NCBI GenBank assembly: GCA_013397935.1 | Contig: VZRN01001317.1 | Location: 1,221,606-1,285,605 of the forward strand | Direction: 5' to 3' | Source of the DNA: Dasyornis broadbenti | Taxonomy: Eukaryota; Chordata; Aves; Passeriformes; Dasyornithidae | Length of the DNA stretch: 64,000 nucleotides | Shown here: positions 24,300 to 37,345 of the stretch, one piece after another | How the letters are laid out: each line of letters starts with the position of its first letter | Numbering within the stretch: the first letter of the stretch is position 1 | Made by a program: the position numbers and the translations under genes | The notes under the pieces: model-generated | Database searches by the model: none | What the model was told of the DNA's origin: nothing | What the model saw: only the letters and a program-made list of their open reading frames with translations

Positions 24300-24440
24300 C
24301 TGTAATAGATGATATCAGGATGATGGCAAAATAATGTCACTGCAGTCACTGGAGACTACATTACTATGTCAAGATGATGGCAAAATGATTTTGACGCAAG
24401 TCTATTGAAACTCTGCTAAAATATCCAGATGATTGCAACA
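24300..24440. repeat. Imperfect spaced repeats of a 'gatgatggcaaaat' unit
   Basis: aggatgatggcaaaataat (about 24318) and aagatgatggcaaaatgat (about 24371) are near-identical, and a third, weaker copy lies near 24428 (agatgattgcaacat). This may be a degraded palindromic element of the 'tcaatggcaaaact' type, but the arms are not clear. Confidence 0.45.
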
Positions 24441-27400
24441 TATCAGGCAAATGCCCCAGAGGCAGTGACTGATAAATTTGTGTTAAAGTATTTCAAATAC
24501 ACCAGTCTAACCTATGTTACATGGGCGAGATCCTGGTCTGCTAGTGCTTTAGCCCGACCCCACCAACACTGGCCAAGGCTCTCAAAACGAACCTTTGCTT
24601 TTTGGTGCACAGCTCTGATGATCCCAGGCATTTCAGGATACGGAGTTGATTTGGTCTTCTGTGCATGCACAGCTGTAGTTTGAGATTGCTGTAGCTGACA
24701 AAACGAGTCCACTTCAAATGTGGCCTCATCTGAGGTGAGCAGTTCTAGGAGTTTATGCTGTGGAGAGACAAATTGTGCCCTGGTGCTCCAGATGTGGAAA
24801 TATCAGGTGGTAACTGAGCACCACGGCCAAAACAAGGAGTAAGCTTTCCCATCGTGGAGAATGGCAAACATGTCACAGGTAACAGAGAGCTAAGGTAGCT
24901 TTAGCATCTTCTCCCCATATGAAGTAATGAGTTAATCAGCAAGGGATGCTGTCTTAGATGAACTCATCATTTACCCAAGGGGGCTAATTTTTTTGCAGCA
25001 GTGAGAGACTTCCTGAGAATCACAGCTGAGCTCATGGACATTGACAGAAATTAGCTGAGGAAAGCCTGATGGAAGCAGAGCAGATTACACTGGAGTTTAG
25101 CTGAGCAGATTACACTGAAGAACTGTATCAATAACAAGTAATAATGTCTTTTCCTTTTATGCAAGAAAAACTTGCAGAACATCAGCCAGCACTGCTCCCT
25201 GCTCTGCCAGGGCTGACAGTCCCTTAGCTTTAAGAGCAGCGTGCTCAGCAGGAATGGTACGTACTGACTGCAGGACTGAGCCCTCAGAAGATTGTTACAG
25301 CAATTAGTGCAGAAGCAGCAACATTCCTGCTATCAGAACTAACAAGAAGCTGCAAGAGCTATTTCAACAGAAATAGTCAAGGCTGCTCTAATTATATGTT
25401 CTTTGCATAGGCTGGCGAGTACGATGATTTTAGAAACTGGGTTATTCAAGCTTCTGAGGTTACAAATGCTGCTGGGCCAGCTCCACCCACTAAGTAAAAG
25501 GTTGCAAGCTGCAGTCAGCTCTGGCTCCTTCGGCGCAGCCACAACCGTGGGCAGTTTAGAAGGGAAAATAAGGCTGTTCAAAGGACAGCCAGCGTATTTA
25601 GGAGGTGTCCTTGCTGGACTTTTGGTTCTACTATAGGTAAATTTCAACAGTGGTGAAATGTGTTTTCTGCCATTTTCTAGTGAAAGAAGCCTTTACTGCT
25701 TGTTTTCTAATCTTGCTGCTCTGACCCACTTGTTCCTCACCTCCAGCTGACAATGCTGGGCTGGCCACCGCGTTCAGCTGTGCCCTGGATCTTGGGCTCA
25801 TCACATCTATTGTGAACAGATGGAGCTTGGGGTTCCTGCAAATCCCATCTGCTCCTGCAGCAGCCAATATTAGCAGCCCTTTAGGAAGAAGCCTGGGTCC
25901 CTCCAGAAACTCCAGTCATCATTCTTGCTTTGCATGGCCACTTACTGGGGCAGGTGGATCAGTGAAAGATGGCAGGAGGTGTCAGCTGCACCGCTGTCAG
26001 CAGCACCCCCAGAACTGGGCGCACCTCGTCTTTCCAAAGGAATATGAGCAAGCTCCTTCAGGCCTTGCTCTGCCAGTATGGACTTGTGGCCACCTCTGCC
26101 AGAAAGTTGCCTCACCACAGTGCAAATCCTGTACCTTATGGGTTAAGTGTGCAAAGGAAGCTGATGAAAATACAGAGTTTTGCACAACACAGTTCACAGC
26201 CTTAGGTGACCCCTGCATAATTTTTGGCTCAGATTTAAAGACCTAATTTACAGAACTTTTATTGTTCCAGGGCTAAGTTACATGAAGACCTACCTTCAGG
26301 CACACCTCTCCACACAGCTACACTCACAAGAGAAACCACATTCAGGAATTCTGTCACTCCTGAAACTCCAAGAAAGGGGAACACGAGTACCCTGTTTGAG
26401 ACAAGACTCAGCTGGCACCTGGCCTGCTTCAGATCAGCATTTCTGCTCAGAAAAGATGTGAGAGATGAAGGGAGAGAACAGGAGCACAGAGAGCAGGGAC
26501 CCCTTTCCATGCAGCTTTTCAGCTGAGAGGTTTGCCCATGCTTATGCCACAGGCTCGGCTGGAAGATTCAGGAGCACATTCCCATTTGAGATTCCTGCCT
26601 CAGCTGTGTTGCTAGCCTCTGTCAAGGGAGACCCAGCGGCCCACAACCATCCCTCCTGATTTCCTGGGGAGGACTCTAGCCGCCTGGGCACCAGGGAACT
26701 GATCTGCATGCCTGGGGATCTTGGACCCACTGGAACTCTCCTAAAGCATTCCGTCTAGGTGCAGACCCTATACAGGTGAATAACAAATCCCAAGTTAAAA
26801 TGCCAGATTCTGTGTAAGTGGCGCAAAGGAACAGCTTTTGTTTTAAGTGACCAGAATAAAACCCTCCCTCACTACAGGGATAAAGCCAAGCGGAAGTGAT
26901 TTCTGTGCCTTTCCAATCTCATTAGGGATTTTAACTGGGAACAAAGGGGTATTTGGGATGCTTTGCTCCAGTGATCTTCCATTTCATGTAAACTCTATTC
27001 CAGTAGTGGAGAATGGAGTGATCTCATCATCCAGAGTCTGTTAGTATAGACTCATCATTATATAGGATGCTATAGCATCTTTGATCTCTTCCCCATTCTC
27101 TAGTTGATCACAGTTGTGCTTTTACAAAGAAGTTGGTAGAAATACAGATTGTCTTGTTTCCTATCAAGACAAAATTCTGCTTCCAGTAATGCTAGCTGAA
27201 TACAGAATAATGCCATTAAATTCAGTGTTGATGGCTATTAAATTATTAGGCCCTCAAACATGTTAGTCAGTGGTTGAAATACAGGCATCTCTCCTGGAGT
27301 CACCCTGACACCCACAGCAAGCAACTGGAATGTGAAAACTGTTCTTTTAGCATGAAACTAGCTGTTGTAGCTCAATTATTTCCTTTATTTTTCTACTGTC

Positions 27401-28922
27401 ACTAATATAAATCAATACTTTTCCATCTGCTGCCATTTCTAGACTTGAACCGTGTATCGCCTTCCTAACCATTATGCAACCTCTTGACAGAAACCTATTA
27501 TAAACCTTTCAATTAATTCTGCAGCACAGCTCTGCTAGTGATATTTACATCTGTAATATACATATCTCATACTCTTCTTTCTTGAAGCCTCTTTTATTGC
27601 ACCACACTTGCACACTATATTCACTTCAGCCTCTAGCCAAGGCAAACACAGACAAAAGTATACTTCTTAAACATATTTCCGTTTTAACTGCAGACTTCAC
27701 TATTTCCAGTGAGAGGATCACAAAGAGCTATCAACAGAAAAGGGAGCTGATTTCAAATTTTAGTGCCTTCACGGTACAGGAGACTTGTTAAAGATCACGG
27801 CACTGTGGTGGATGTTGAGCTGCTCCACTCAGTGTACAAAGCTGCCCCTTAGATGTGCAAGACACCAGCACCTAGCCCAGCTGCTGATCCTGTACTTGTG
27901 CACATCAGACAACCCTCTCTTTTCCTATAAACACATCCACACATTATTTCTACAGCATAGGAGCAGCAGCCTGACAGGACCTCTGTCTGTGGTGGCAGGA
28001 CATGACAGGTTTCACTGCTGATCTAACAGGACCGTACTTGTTCAAAGTCACACCTGCCTTCCTGCCAGTCCTACTCACAGTTTCTGCTGGTCTTGAAGTA
28101 AGGCAGGTGGTAACTACAGAAGCAAGACTCTGCTCAAAGTAGAGCATGAAGTAATTTCTCAATTTTTTCCAGGTTAACTGCAACTTATCTTGAAATTATA
28201 CTCTGCATAGCCCACAGCCCAGTCTTCAATAGCAACACACATTCATGAGAACACTCCTTGCTACACCAGTCATTGGCTAGTTGGGTGTAACATCAGATCA
28301 ACAATCAATCAATCCACAGTAATTTTAGAAGCATTTGTAACAAGGTTACCTGGGAAGGAGCTTAAAATGATGAAAAACAAGTAAATGGGCCCCCCATATT
28401 GCCTTGGTGAAACCCCCAAATGGGCTGTACATTTGCAGTAGGCATGGCTCCAAGAGAACAGGGATTGTTGGCCACAGCCAATATCTTGCAGGAAGATGGG
28501 AACTGCCATCATGGGTCACACTTGCTGTCCCTGTAGTCTGGTATCATGGAGCAGAGGAAGTAATGGTTGTTTATGGAAAAGCCTGCCCTAGAGGGAAATA
28601 TTTCCTTAAGTCTCATCAGTCAGTACTTACACATGCTGTGAATCATAAGCATTTAAATCTCTTAAGATTTTCATCCTGGTTAACATCAGTGTAGATAAGC
28701 TCATGACCTGTTTCTGAACATTTAATTGTCCTTTCTTGAATACTAGTAAGGTCTCAATATTTAGTTTCTCACACAGGCAGAAAAACAATACTTTCTTTGT
28801 GAGTATGAAGTCTGAATAACTTTACTCACTGCTGATGTCTTGTGCAAGCAAGACCCCACATTGCAGGCTGATAGAGGAGAGGCTCCCAGGCCTCTGACTA
28901 GGAGCACCATGCCAGAAAATTA
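24441..28922. other. Noncoding stretch with a 15-bp direct repeat
   Basis: gagcagattacactg occurs exactly at 25078-25092 and 25103-25117. Otherwise no gene or known repeat is recognised. Overlapping frames on both strands at 25.3-26.7 kb (longest 144 codons, 25812-26246 plus) have no recognisable product. Confidence 0.45.
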
Positions 28923-28948
28923 GGGGGGGGAAAAAAAAAAAAAAAAAA
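28923..28948. repeat. Homopolymer pair G8-A18
   Basis: Eight G followed at once by eighteen A. This junction is prone to length error in sequencing and assembly. No retroposed gene or SINE is recognised upstream that would explain it as a poly-A tail. Confidence 0.85.
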
Positions 28949-29868
28949 TCTGTATCTTGAAAGAAAATTATCTTTCCATATCTTGTATGGCTTTTGGCTT
29001 TGTTATTATAAAAGATGTCTTGAGAATTCCCTGATCCACCTTTTGTCTTAGATTCATTGTTTTACATATCACTAGTCTGTCAGACCAAATTTGCCTATTT
29101 CCTAAAGTGTTCTAAAAATCAGTTTTCTTCAGATATTTCCATGTGTTCTTAATGAGAGGAAGCTTCATTTTCAAAGTACAGCCCCATTCACTAATTCACT
29201 GCTGCTCAGTGGTTCAGCCACGGCTACACCCTTAGCTAACTTGTCAGTGTTAGCCTGGACCCAGCCAAGAACAGCCTCCCCTCCTGTGTGTTCTGCAGCA
29301 TTGTTCCAATTGTAATCACTGAAGGGCTTAAGAACTTGCTCTGGCACATTTGACCACTTTATAAGAGAGAATCTGGACTCACCACTTATTAGTGTTACTT
29401 AGCGTTTTTTGGGTTTTTTTGCCTCTTTGATCTCCTTCTCTGTTTTAGTCACAACATTTTCTTAGGCCAAAGAAATAAATACGACTTTATTCATGTAACA
29501 GTATTCTCATTGACTCGGGATTTTTTTTCTCTCCTGTTTATAGCATAGTTCAGTTCACACAAAAATGTAACCTGTACACAAAGCCCTGGCTATGGCACCA
29601 GTTGCTGTGCTGATGAGCTAGTCTGCTCTTCATATGCACTTTATACCTTAGCACCATGGCTTGGCACTTGATCATATTTCAGTGCTGTGTCCAGAAAGGA
29701 AATAGGAATAGGACATAAAAAGATACCAGAGCTACCCAAAAAGTATTAGGGGTGAGGTATCTGGTTGCAAGAAGGAACACGACTAAGAAATGAAATAATA
29801 ATTTTGGTATACATGTGACTGTGCTGATAATCACACAGAACTACTGAGAGCATCCTGTGTCTACCAAA
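28949..29868. other. Noncoding stretch
   Basis: No gene or repeat recognised. Confidence 0.45.
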
Positions 29869-29930
29869 AGGGTGAAATCCTGGTTCTACTGAAGTAAAAC
29901 TTCAGAAGTTTCCAAACACCAGAGTAAATT
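29869..29930. repeat. Palindromic MITE-like element, partial
   Basis: agggtgaaatcctggttct then 'actgaagtaaaacttcag' matches the left arm and centre of the foldback family also present at 3900-3975. The right arm has been lost or is unrecognisable. Confidence 0.5.
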
Positions 29931-30779
29931 CAGCCACAGCTGACTGCTCATGCACTTAATAGGTAGTGTGTCTTCTCTCCTGAAAAACCTGCCTCTCGAG
30001 TATTTATAAAACATTACATGGTGTCAGAAGTTATCTTGAGCCAGAGATGGAACAATTACTTCCCCCAAGTCTGCTGGATTTATGAGGGAAGCTTGCAGAA
30101 AAATGGTATCAGATTAGCAACATTTTGAAATACTCTTCTCTGCCACAGGGGCTGCCAAGGAATCAGAAGAAGGGCAAGTAGTGACACTGCTTGGGGCACA
30201 GGGTGCTCAGCAGCCCCCTAAGTACAGTGTGTATTGGGAAGGGAGAAAAAGAATTGCACACAGTGTTAAGTGCTAAATAAAAACCTTACAGCGATTGCGA
30301 AGAGCAGTCAGATAGGTTTGCATGGAATTCCCAAAGCAGAAGGATCAACTTCAGAATCAATGGGATATGCCAGGGTGTGCCACCCATACATATGCATCAC
30401 AGAAGTACACACAAGGAAAGCAATCAGTCACATATACGTTAATTTCAAAAACTGCAATCTTTCTGACTGCCAAAATACAGTCCCAGAGCAGCAAACATGT
30501 AAGTTGAGGTTTTCAGTCACAGTCTGGTTTCTTTATGCCTTCACTCTAGGAAACAGAGGCTCCAGCAGCTGGTGTAACTCAATAGGCAGCAGGTTTACCT
30601 AGCTCTGCTTTGGATAGAGCTGACACGTTTGGCTCTACCTCCTTCCTTAAGTTCTACTCGTCATATTTCCCCAGCCAAAGGCACCCCACTCACTCCTACT
30701 GACAGTGACCCCGCAAAGACTCTCAGCTTGGCTGGAGCCGCGATGAACTTTCCGCTTCTCCTCACTGGGTGTGCCCTGT
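29931..30779. other. Noncoding stretch
   Basis: No gene or repeat recognised. The 110-codon plus-strand frame at 30270-30602 has no recognisable domain. Confidence 0.45.
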
Positions 30780-31035
30780 CCTGCTGGGGATAAAACGGCG
30801 CATTCAGCTGGTGCTCACCACAAGGAATAAATAAAGCCAGGAAGGAACTGGAGGCTGGCGGCAGAGCCGTCGGTAGCGGTGACGTCCGCGGTGCTTGGCC
30901 CCGCTCGGGGCGGTGGTGGCGCATCAGCCCCGGGCGGCCCCAGCCGGAACACGGCGGTGGCCCCTGGCCATCACTGCCCGGGGAACACGGCGGTGGCAGC
31001 TCCAGCCGCGGTCCCCAGCTCCCCAGCCTGGGCAG
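30780..31035. promoter_or_regulatory. Orphan CpG-rich block, candidate promoter or enhancer
   Basis: A compact CpG-dense patch lies in otherwise AT-rich DNA. It contains a CRE-like tgacgtc (about 30880), a TATA-like aataaataaag (30825-30835) just to its left, and a 16-bp direct repeat ggaacacggcggtggc at 30946-30961 and 30982-30997. A short (TTTA)n run at about 31085-31099 ends in a 'tgcagg' acceptor-like sequence. No coding exon is evident. It could be the promoter of a noncoding RNA or of an unannotated isoform. Confidence 0.5.
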
Positions 31036-34000
31036 CAGCTAACCCAGACCTGTGTAACCACAGCAGGAGAGCCCAAAGGAATTTTTATTTATTTATTTAT
31101 GCAGGAAAAAAGCCAGGAGAGAATTTCCCAGAGCCAAGATAGCAAGCCAGCACCATACTCCTGAATTAGCACCACTGGAGCAGAGCAATTCCCAGTATCA
31201 GCTGGGAAAGGGCAGGAGCAAGTGAGCGAAGCAGACGGAGGGGAACATCTAATACAGAGCCTGTCTAAATAAGCACCTTGTGCTACTGCCAGGAGCCCCA
31301 GCTGTCAGCACCACCTTTCACCTGAGCCGCTGCCTCCCGAGGCAGCTGGAGGAGGAGGATGTGTGTAGGCAGTTTGTGATGACATTCAGGGAGCCGAGGA
31401 CCGTGAGCTGCTGCCGCCCACAAAGCGCTCAGTGGCCGGGAGGCACCAAAGGATGGGGCGGAGGGGGAAAGGTGCTGGTAACAGGGATCTGCGGTGGCTT
31501 TCATGAGTGGTCCCCCACATGCACACTGCTTCACCTCTGAGCACCTGAGGTGTCACCTAAGGGACGGGACAGTGAACACCGAGTTCAGTTTACTGGCCAC
31601 AGGTGCTTTTGATAGCTCAAGGCTGCCAGTGCTCAGCCCAGCTGTGCCCTGTGTGGGCACAGCCAGAGGTTCCTCAAATTGCTGGGGCACAGCCCAGCAG
31701 TGAAGGCACAGAGCAGACACAGCTACGAAACCACCCTGGTGAGGCAAGTCTGTCTCATTTCTTTGAAGCTGGACAGGTTTCAGAATGACTCAAAAGTTAC
31801 AATCCACAGTATTGAAAAAGATGCTTTAAGGAAGGCACTTTGAGATAATCCAACTTGAGACTATACTGGCCTTCCCTGAAAAAAAAATGAAATCACTGTG
31901 GGGGAAAATGAATATATTAAAAACACTGCAGAACTGTTTTGCCAGCCAAATTGAGGAACTGATCACTAATACCTGGATTCAGGACCTGATTTCCTACTTG
32001 ATAATTTCTAGATTTCATTACATACCTTAAACAAGTGCCTAACTCTGATTCAGTATTCTAGTTTGCATTCAAAAAAAAAACCCACCAAACAAGGTCTTAT
32101 GTGAAACAACTTATGTTTATATGTACTTCCAGGCCTTAAAAAAATTTGGCACACAGTTTTCTATGACATAGTTCAAAGCAGTGTTTCATATAATCGCTGT
32201 ATTTCAAAGGCATATGAAACTGAAAACTTGATAAGAAAATGAGAAGTGGAATGTTTAACTTCAAAGAGAAATAAAACCTCACTTCCTACTTCTGCCCCAC
32301 TGTTCTACGTTGCAATTAAATGAGAAGTTTCCTGCACAGTACTGTGATTTATCACTAGTCAGAATGTAGAAGCTAACTTGTACTTTAATAAAGACTGTCC
32401 AGCTTGTGGAATTGTGATGCCCAACTGTGAATATATCTTACTAATAAATTAAATACACTCAAGAAAAAGACATGAATGAAAATTCAAGATGAAAGTAAGG
32501 ATTGGGTGTTAAGAAACAGCAGGTCAAAACAGCCCAAGACTCACATCAAACTTCCATTTTTTGCTTAATTTCTTAAAACGCTAAGCCAAAGAGGGAATGC
32601 AGAACTCCAAACCTGGAGCAAAGGCATCAGTAGGGAAAATCCCACCGGTAATCAACAATATAGAAACTACTCTATGGGGTTAAATTAGTATTTTCAGGAA
32701 TCAACATCCCATACACTCCTCTGTTTCAAGTTACCAAAAAGAAGCCACAAACAACCAAACAAAATCACCAAAAAACCCCTTACATCAGGACAATCACCTT
32801 TTTTGCCCCTGGTACCTGAGCCCCACCAAAGCCTAGAGGGAAGCAGGACAGTGTTCAGAGCACCCAGAGAGCTGAGCTAAGCCAGACGGGGCTCACCAGG
32901 GTCTGTGACCCATCCAGTGGCAATTCCATGGAGGAGTGAGTGGGAGTAGGAACCCAGCTGGGATCTGGATTCCCCCGACTCCCTCAGTGTGCACTGCCTT
33001 TTATCCAGGGCTTGTGGCAACTCCACAATTAAGAGCTTAACGCACGTAAGATATACTTTGCAAGCAAAACATTATTCATTAACAAATCTGATTAAACTGC
33101 TAATGCAGTGAGCACTAGCACAAGTTCAGAAAGACAAATAGTCTCAGTGGTGCAGTGTTTGTGAGGAACATTACCCGTAAATGGATTTTAACTATTTAAA
33201 TTGGCTTCTGTTCAGGAACTATGCAAAAACACAATGCAACATAGAACACTTCATTTAGCTTATTGGGCTTAATGTGAGGAGGAAAAAACTCTACAGATTA
33301 AGGTTTCTGACTTCAGAACAGTAATATGTGTAATTTTCAAAAATACCTGTCATAATCCTGGACTTAAAAAAAAAAGGTGAAAAAAATTTCCCCCAGCAGC
33401 ACTTCACTGATTCTTAAAGACTTGTTGGTAAATGGTGTTTCTTACTGTGTACAGAACATTTTAAACCCATTCCATATAGACTAAATCATGTTCAAATCCT
33501 GGATTCCACAAATGTACATTGTGCTTTGCTGCTGTACCTGTAAAACTGTTCAGCTTTCATCCTTTTATAAGCCTTGTGATATTTCAGATCATGGAGGCAA
33601 GTTGTTACAGGAGAGTTTTAGCTTTTATCTTTTTTCTAAAGGTGTATTTTCATCATTTTGGCAGGACTAAAAAAAAATTCCCACTGGCCACGACAGACAT
33701 CTGATGGCTTTCCCTCCTTACACATGCCTACTTTTCCCAGTTTTTTCAGAAGCCTGGTATCAAACCCTGTAAGCAAGTAACTCAGGCTGATACATGCAAA
33801 TAAGCTGTAATAGCAACTCCTGCTTGATTACGCCCCTGCTAAACACAGGTCCGTTCTGAGCCCTTTAAGAAGAATCTATTTCATTGCAGGCAGACACCAA
33901 GCCCTTATCTCCAGCTGCTCCGTGCTGTGAGCAGCCAGGGCAGGGTGTGGGAGCCCGAGGTGTGGGATGTCTCGGAAGGATTCCCAGCGCTGTGTTTTAT

Positions 34001-34256
34001 TGCCTTCCTTTGATCCCTCTCCGAGAGGTGGTAGGTGCACAGCTTTGACCTACTGAACTGAGCTATGCTAATACAGCCAGAACACTGCAGTAATTATTTC
34101 ATTATATGACCGAGAGCTCCGATTGCTTCTGTACAATGCCAGCCCACCAAAATGCACATTCCTGTACAACCTGAAAAATGAATAGTTTAAAAAAAACTCT
34201 AGGTGGGTTTTTTTTTTTGCTCTACCCATTGATCTTTTATTTCATTCTCTAAAACT
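31036..34256. other. Noncoding stretch
   Basis: GC-moderate until about 31750, then AT-rich. No gene recognised. The part at 33000-33250 (with 'cattattcattaacaaatctg' and TAAT cores) and 33830-34190 (with 'tatgctaata' and 'cctttgatcc') have conserved-looking texture but no proof. The 31.28-31.79 kb frames overlap on both strands and are featureless. Confidence 0.4.
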
Positions 34257-34333
34257 CAAGATGGGCCTCAACCCAAAAGATCTGAGATCAATAGGAGTTT
34301 TGACTAAATCAGAGCTATAAGATTTGGCCCATG
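34257..34333. repeat. Palindromic MITE-like element, degraded
   Basis: It begins with gggcctcaacccaaaagat, has the centre agatcaataggagttttga and ends gatttggccca, so the two ends are inverted copies (gggcc / ggccc). It matches the general pattern of the foldback elements in this window. Confidence 0.5.
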
Positions 34334-34799
34334 GTTTCTAGAACTATCCCTGCAGCCTGAGAAATACTGTTGGTCAAATCTCCCAGTGATAACAAGCTGT
34401 GTACACACACTGTTTACAGTGGCCTGATATAAACTTTACATTATAAACTCAGCACCTTTTCCTCTTACAGAAGCCTGTTTCATATGTTCAAATCTTATGT
34501 GATGGCAGTCACAAAACCAAGCAGTTTGGAATTTCTGAAACATCTAGGGAGATAGAAATCAAATGGTGCTCGAGCTAGTTAATTAAAACATTTCAGAATC
34601 TTTCACCTGTGGAGTCAAGCTGTTTTGTTAAGCGAAGAATTGAGAGACTAACAGAGCAGGTGCTGCTGCAAGCACAGATTGCCAGAGAAAATCACTTTAT
34701 AGAAGCCCATCAGAAGTAGTCTGACTACAGGATCTAATAGAGAGGGCAGCGTATGCTCATTGCTTCTCATTACCTGATTGCGAAATCTTTAGTTTAGGA
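34334..34799. other. Noncoding spacer
   Basis: No gene or repeat recognised. Confidence 0.45.
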
Positions 34800-34860
34800 G
34801 AGTTCTCATTGAAGTCAATAGGGATTTTCCCAGAGTCAGACTGCAGGATTGGGACCACAC
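34800..34860. repeat. Palindromic MITE-like element, right half
   Basis: cattgaagtcaatagggat followed by 'gcaggattgggac' matches the centre and one arm of the same general type of element. It is about 500 bp from the previous copy. Confidence 0.5.
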
Positions 34861-35277
34861 TGTGCCATTATGGTAGATATCACAAAGACCAGGCTGCCTA
34901 TATTAGAGTTTTCAATGGCAGCAACTGATCTGAAGCCAAATGAATTTAATAGAACACTTTCCATTGATTTCATTGCAGAGCAGACCAGGGGAAGAGTCAC
35001 CTAATGGCTGAAATAGTAGAACGAAGCATCCTTGAAGTTGTTTAACAGGTTGTGAATACATATATATATTCTCTCCCACAAGGAAAAAAAAAGAAAAAGA
35101 ACAGTTATTAAGGACTATGAAATGATAGCACAGAAAGGAAAAACACCTAACCTGCAATCAGCTGGAATGATGTGCATCCTGCCTGGTATTTCAGGGCATC
35201 ATTTATTGATTTTTAATGGAAAAGAATGTTAAAAGGTCAGAAGCAAACATCTGCACACCACTGCACATCTGAGCAGT

Positions 35278-35335
35278 ACCACTGAAGTCAATGATGCTTG
35301 ATCCATTTGTGCAGAAAGACTAAGGCCAAGGCTTA
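35278..35335. repeat. Palindromic MITE-like element, short fragment
   Basis: ccactgaagtcaatgatgc followed by 'gactaaggcc' retains the characteristic centre. It is the third such fragment within about 1.1 kb. Confidence 0.4.
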
Positions 35336-36974
35336 CAACACCAATTGTCCAAGACTTGTCCTGCTGGGAGGTCTCTTGAGCCCTGACTCTGGAGGACCCC
35401 CTCGAAATCATTGCCAATGTATGTGAGCAAGAATATTTGCCTCAGTCAGCAATTTCCAGGACACAAGCCTTAATCTGTGTGATTCTTGGGGCAGAAGGGG
35501 TAATTTATCTGCATTTATACAGATGTCGCAGTCCTACCTAGGATTGTAGTTAATAGCATAAAACAAAGCACACCACTTCTTTCCAGATAAACAAAGAGGA
35601 GGGAAGCCAGAAAGTATTTTAAAGGACTTTACTGAAAATATTTACTTCAGGAAGAAACGTTCCCAAACCCTTGTATTTCTAGTAGGCTCTTAAAATGCAA
35701 TCGTACTTTCCTACTCACCACACTAAAAGTTCTAACCAAGATAAAGCATTTTTACTGGATTGACCCTTGTTTTTCCCAATGAACCAACCTCCTTCTGGAA
35801 GTTCATCTTTACTAGGACAGATGTGCTACTGCTTTTCCCTTTAGAGGTGCTAAAAAAGAGAGAGATATTCAAAAAGAGCGAGTGGCAGAAAGATGGATGT
35901 ACAGCAATGAAGCTTCTTTTCCCAACTTATCTCTGTGTCCCCTCCCATGAGTGAGCCAAAACCAGTAAATTGTGCTCCTACTCCCAACTGTACTGCTGGA
36001 TATATATGTGTGAATCAAAGTAGGTAAAACTACAGTTTACAAGAGCTACCTTGTAATGCAGAGGTTTTTTCTTCTTAAAAATATAATGAAAAGATTATTC
36101 TATTGTAATCCATATTCTATGTTTGCAAATGCACTATTGTTTGATATGTGTTAACTTCGCAGAGTTCCTAGCATGCATTAATGCCAGTTACCATGTCTCT
36201 CAAATGGGCACACCAGTCCAGATGAGATTGTACAGAACTTCTTTATTTTTCAGAGGCAATCTGTCCTTCTGGTGCCCCCTCCCCCCCGGGATGTTCTTTC
36301 AGAGATGAGAAGAGCCTTTCTCAGCAGTTGCTTCCTTTCCATCCCTGTTCTTTTCTAATAGGCAATGGCTCAGTTGTAGAAGATTTGAGGAAGGGTACTG
36401 AACTGAACTCAAACTTGAGATTCCCTGTGCGTCTGTCTCCACTTGCCAACTACTGCAACACTGATTCATCTTCCAGGTTAAGTTCATTACTCTCTGTTCA
36501 TTACATGGAAGTATTTTTATGAAAAGTAGCAGATATTATTGTGGTACCAATGTAATTTTAAGATAACTCTTAGTGCAAGATTTTCTTCCCTCTCCTGAAG
36601 GGGGAATGAGTAAATATAACCACCCTTCTAGGTGGATTTCCCTCAGGAAGCAACCCTAGACTTTCTGCACCAAAATACCTAAGCACCACTATCTCATATG
36701 AGAGGGCCAAAACCATTAGATGGATGAGAAGCAATAGCAGATTGAAGCCTCTGTGCACATGTAATTGGGACAAAGAGCCATACGAGTCAGGATTACACAT
36801 GCGTGCATAATTATATGTTACCCAGCAATTATGTGGAGAAAGCACTGCCCATCTAGATCGGCAACAGCTACTGTGCACGCACACAAAGCATCTCCACGCT
36901 GCCTTATTGAGAAACAGGAATGGAACTTTTTAAAAAAAAAAAAAAAAAATCACCAAAGAGGACAAAAAAAGCAT
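35336..36974. other. Noncoding stretch
   Basis: No gene recognised. A run of 18 A lies at 36932-36949. Overlapping frames near 36.1-36.9 kb are featureless. Confidence 0.45.
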
Positions 36975-37345
36975 ATGTTAAGGTATGATTGACAGCCGCC
37001 ATAATGGACTGTCATGTCAAAAGAACTGCCTTGCTAATTCTCTTACATAATGAGCTAGATGCTAGGCTCTCCTTGCAAGTTTGATTGTGCACCCTTCCAT
37101 CAATCTTACCGACATCTTGGCATCTAAAATACAGCAAAACCACTTAACAAGGGCTCTTTAAACAGGCAAGAGGAGGGATGTCTCTGCGTATTAAATGTGA
37201 TGTGGAGGTTGCTATGGTAAATTTGAGCATGTGAACATTGCAGTGCAAAATTCCATACTGGTGGCTAGAGCTGAGGCTAGCCATGCCTCCAGGTTCTTTA
37301 TGTATACTTGGATTGCATTATTCAATGAGTGGAAAAAATATGGTT
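36975..37345. promoter_or_regulatory. Candidate conserved enhancer with PBX-MEIS/PREP site
   Basis: TGATTGACAG at 36986-36995 is an exact match to the decamer bound by PBX-MEIS/PREP homeodomain dimers. It is followed within 25 bp by an ATAATGG homeodomain-like site and ctgtca (a MEIS half-site in reverse). The next 300 bp (for example 'ggcatctaaaatacagcaaa', 'aacattgcagtgcaaaattc') is repeat-free and looks constrained. Such clusters are typical of developmental enhancers. The target gene is not visible in this window. Confidence 0.42.
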
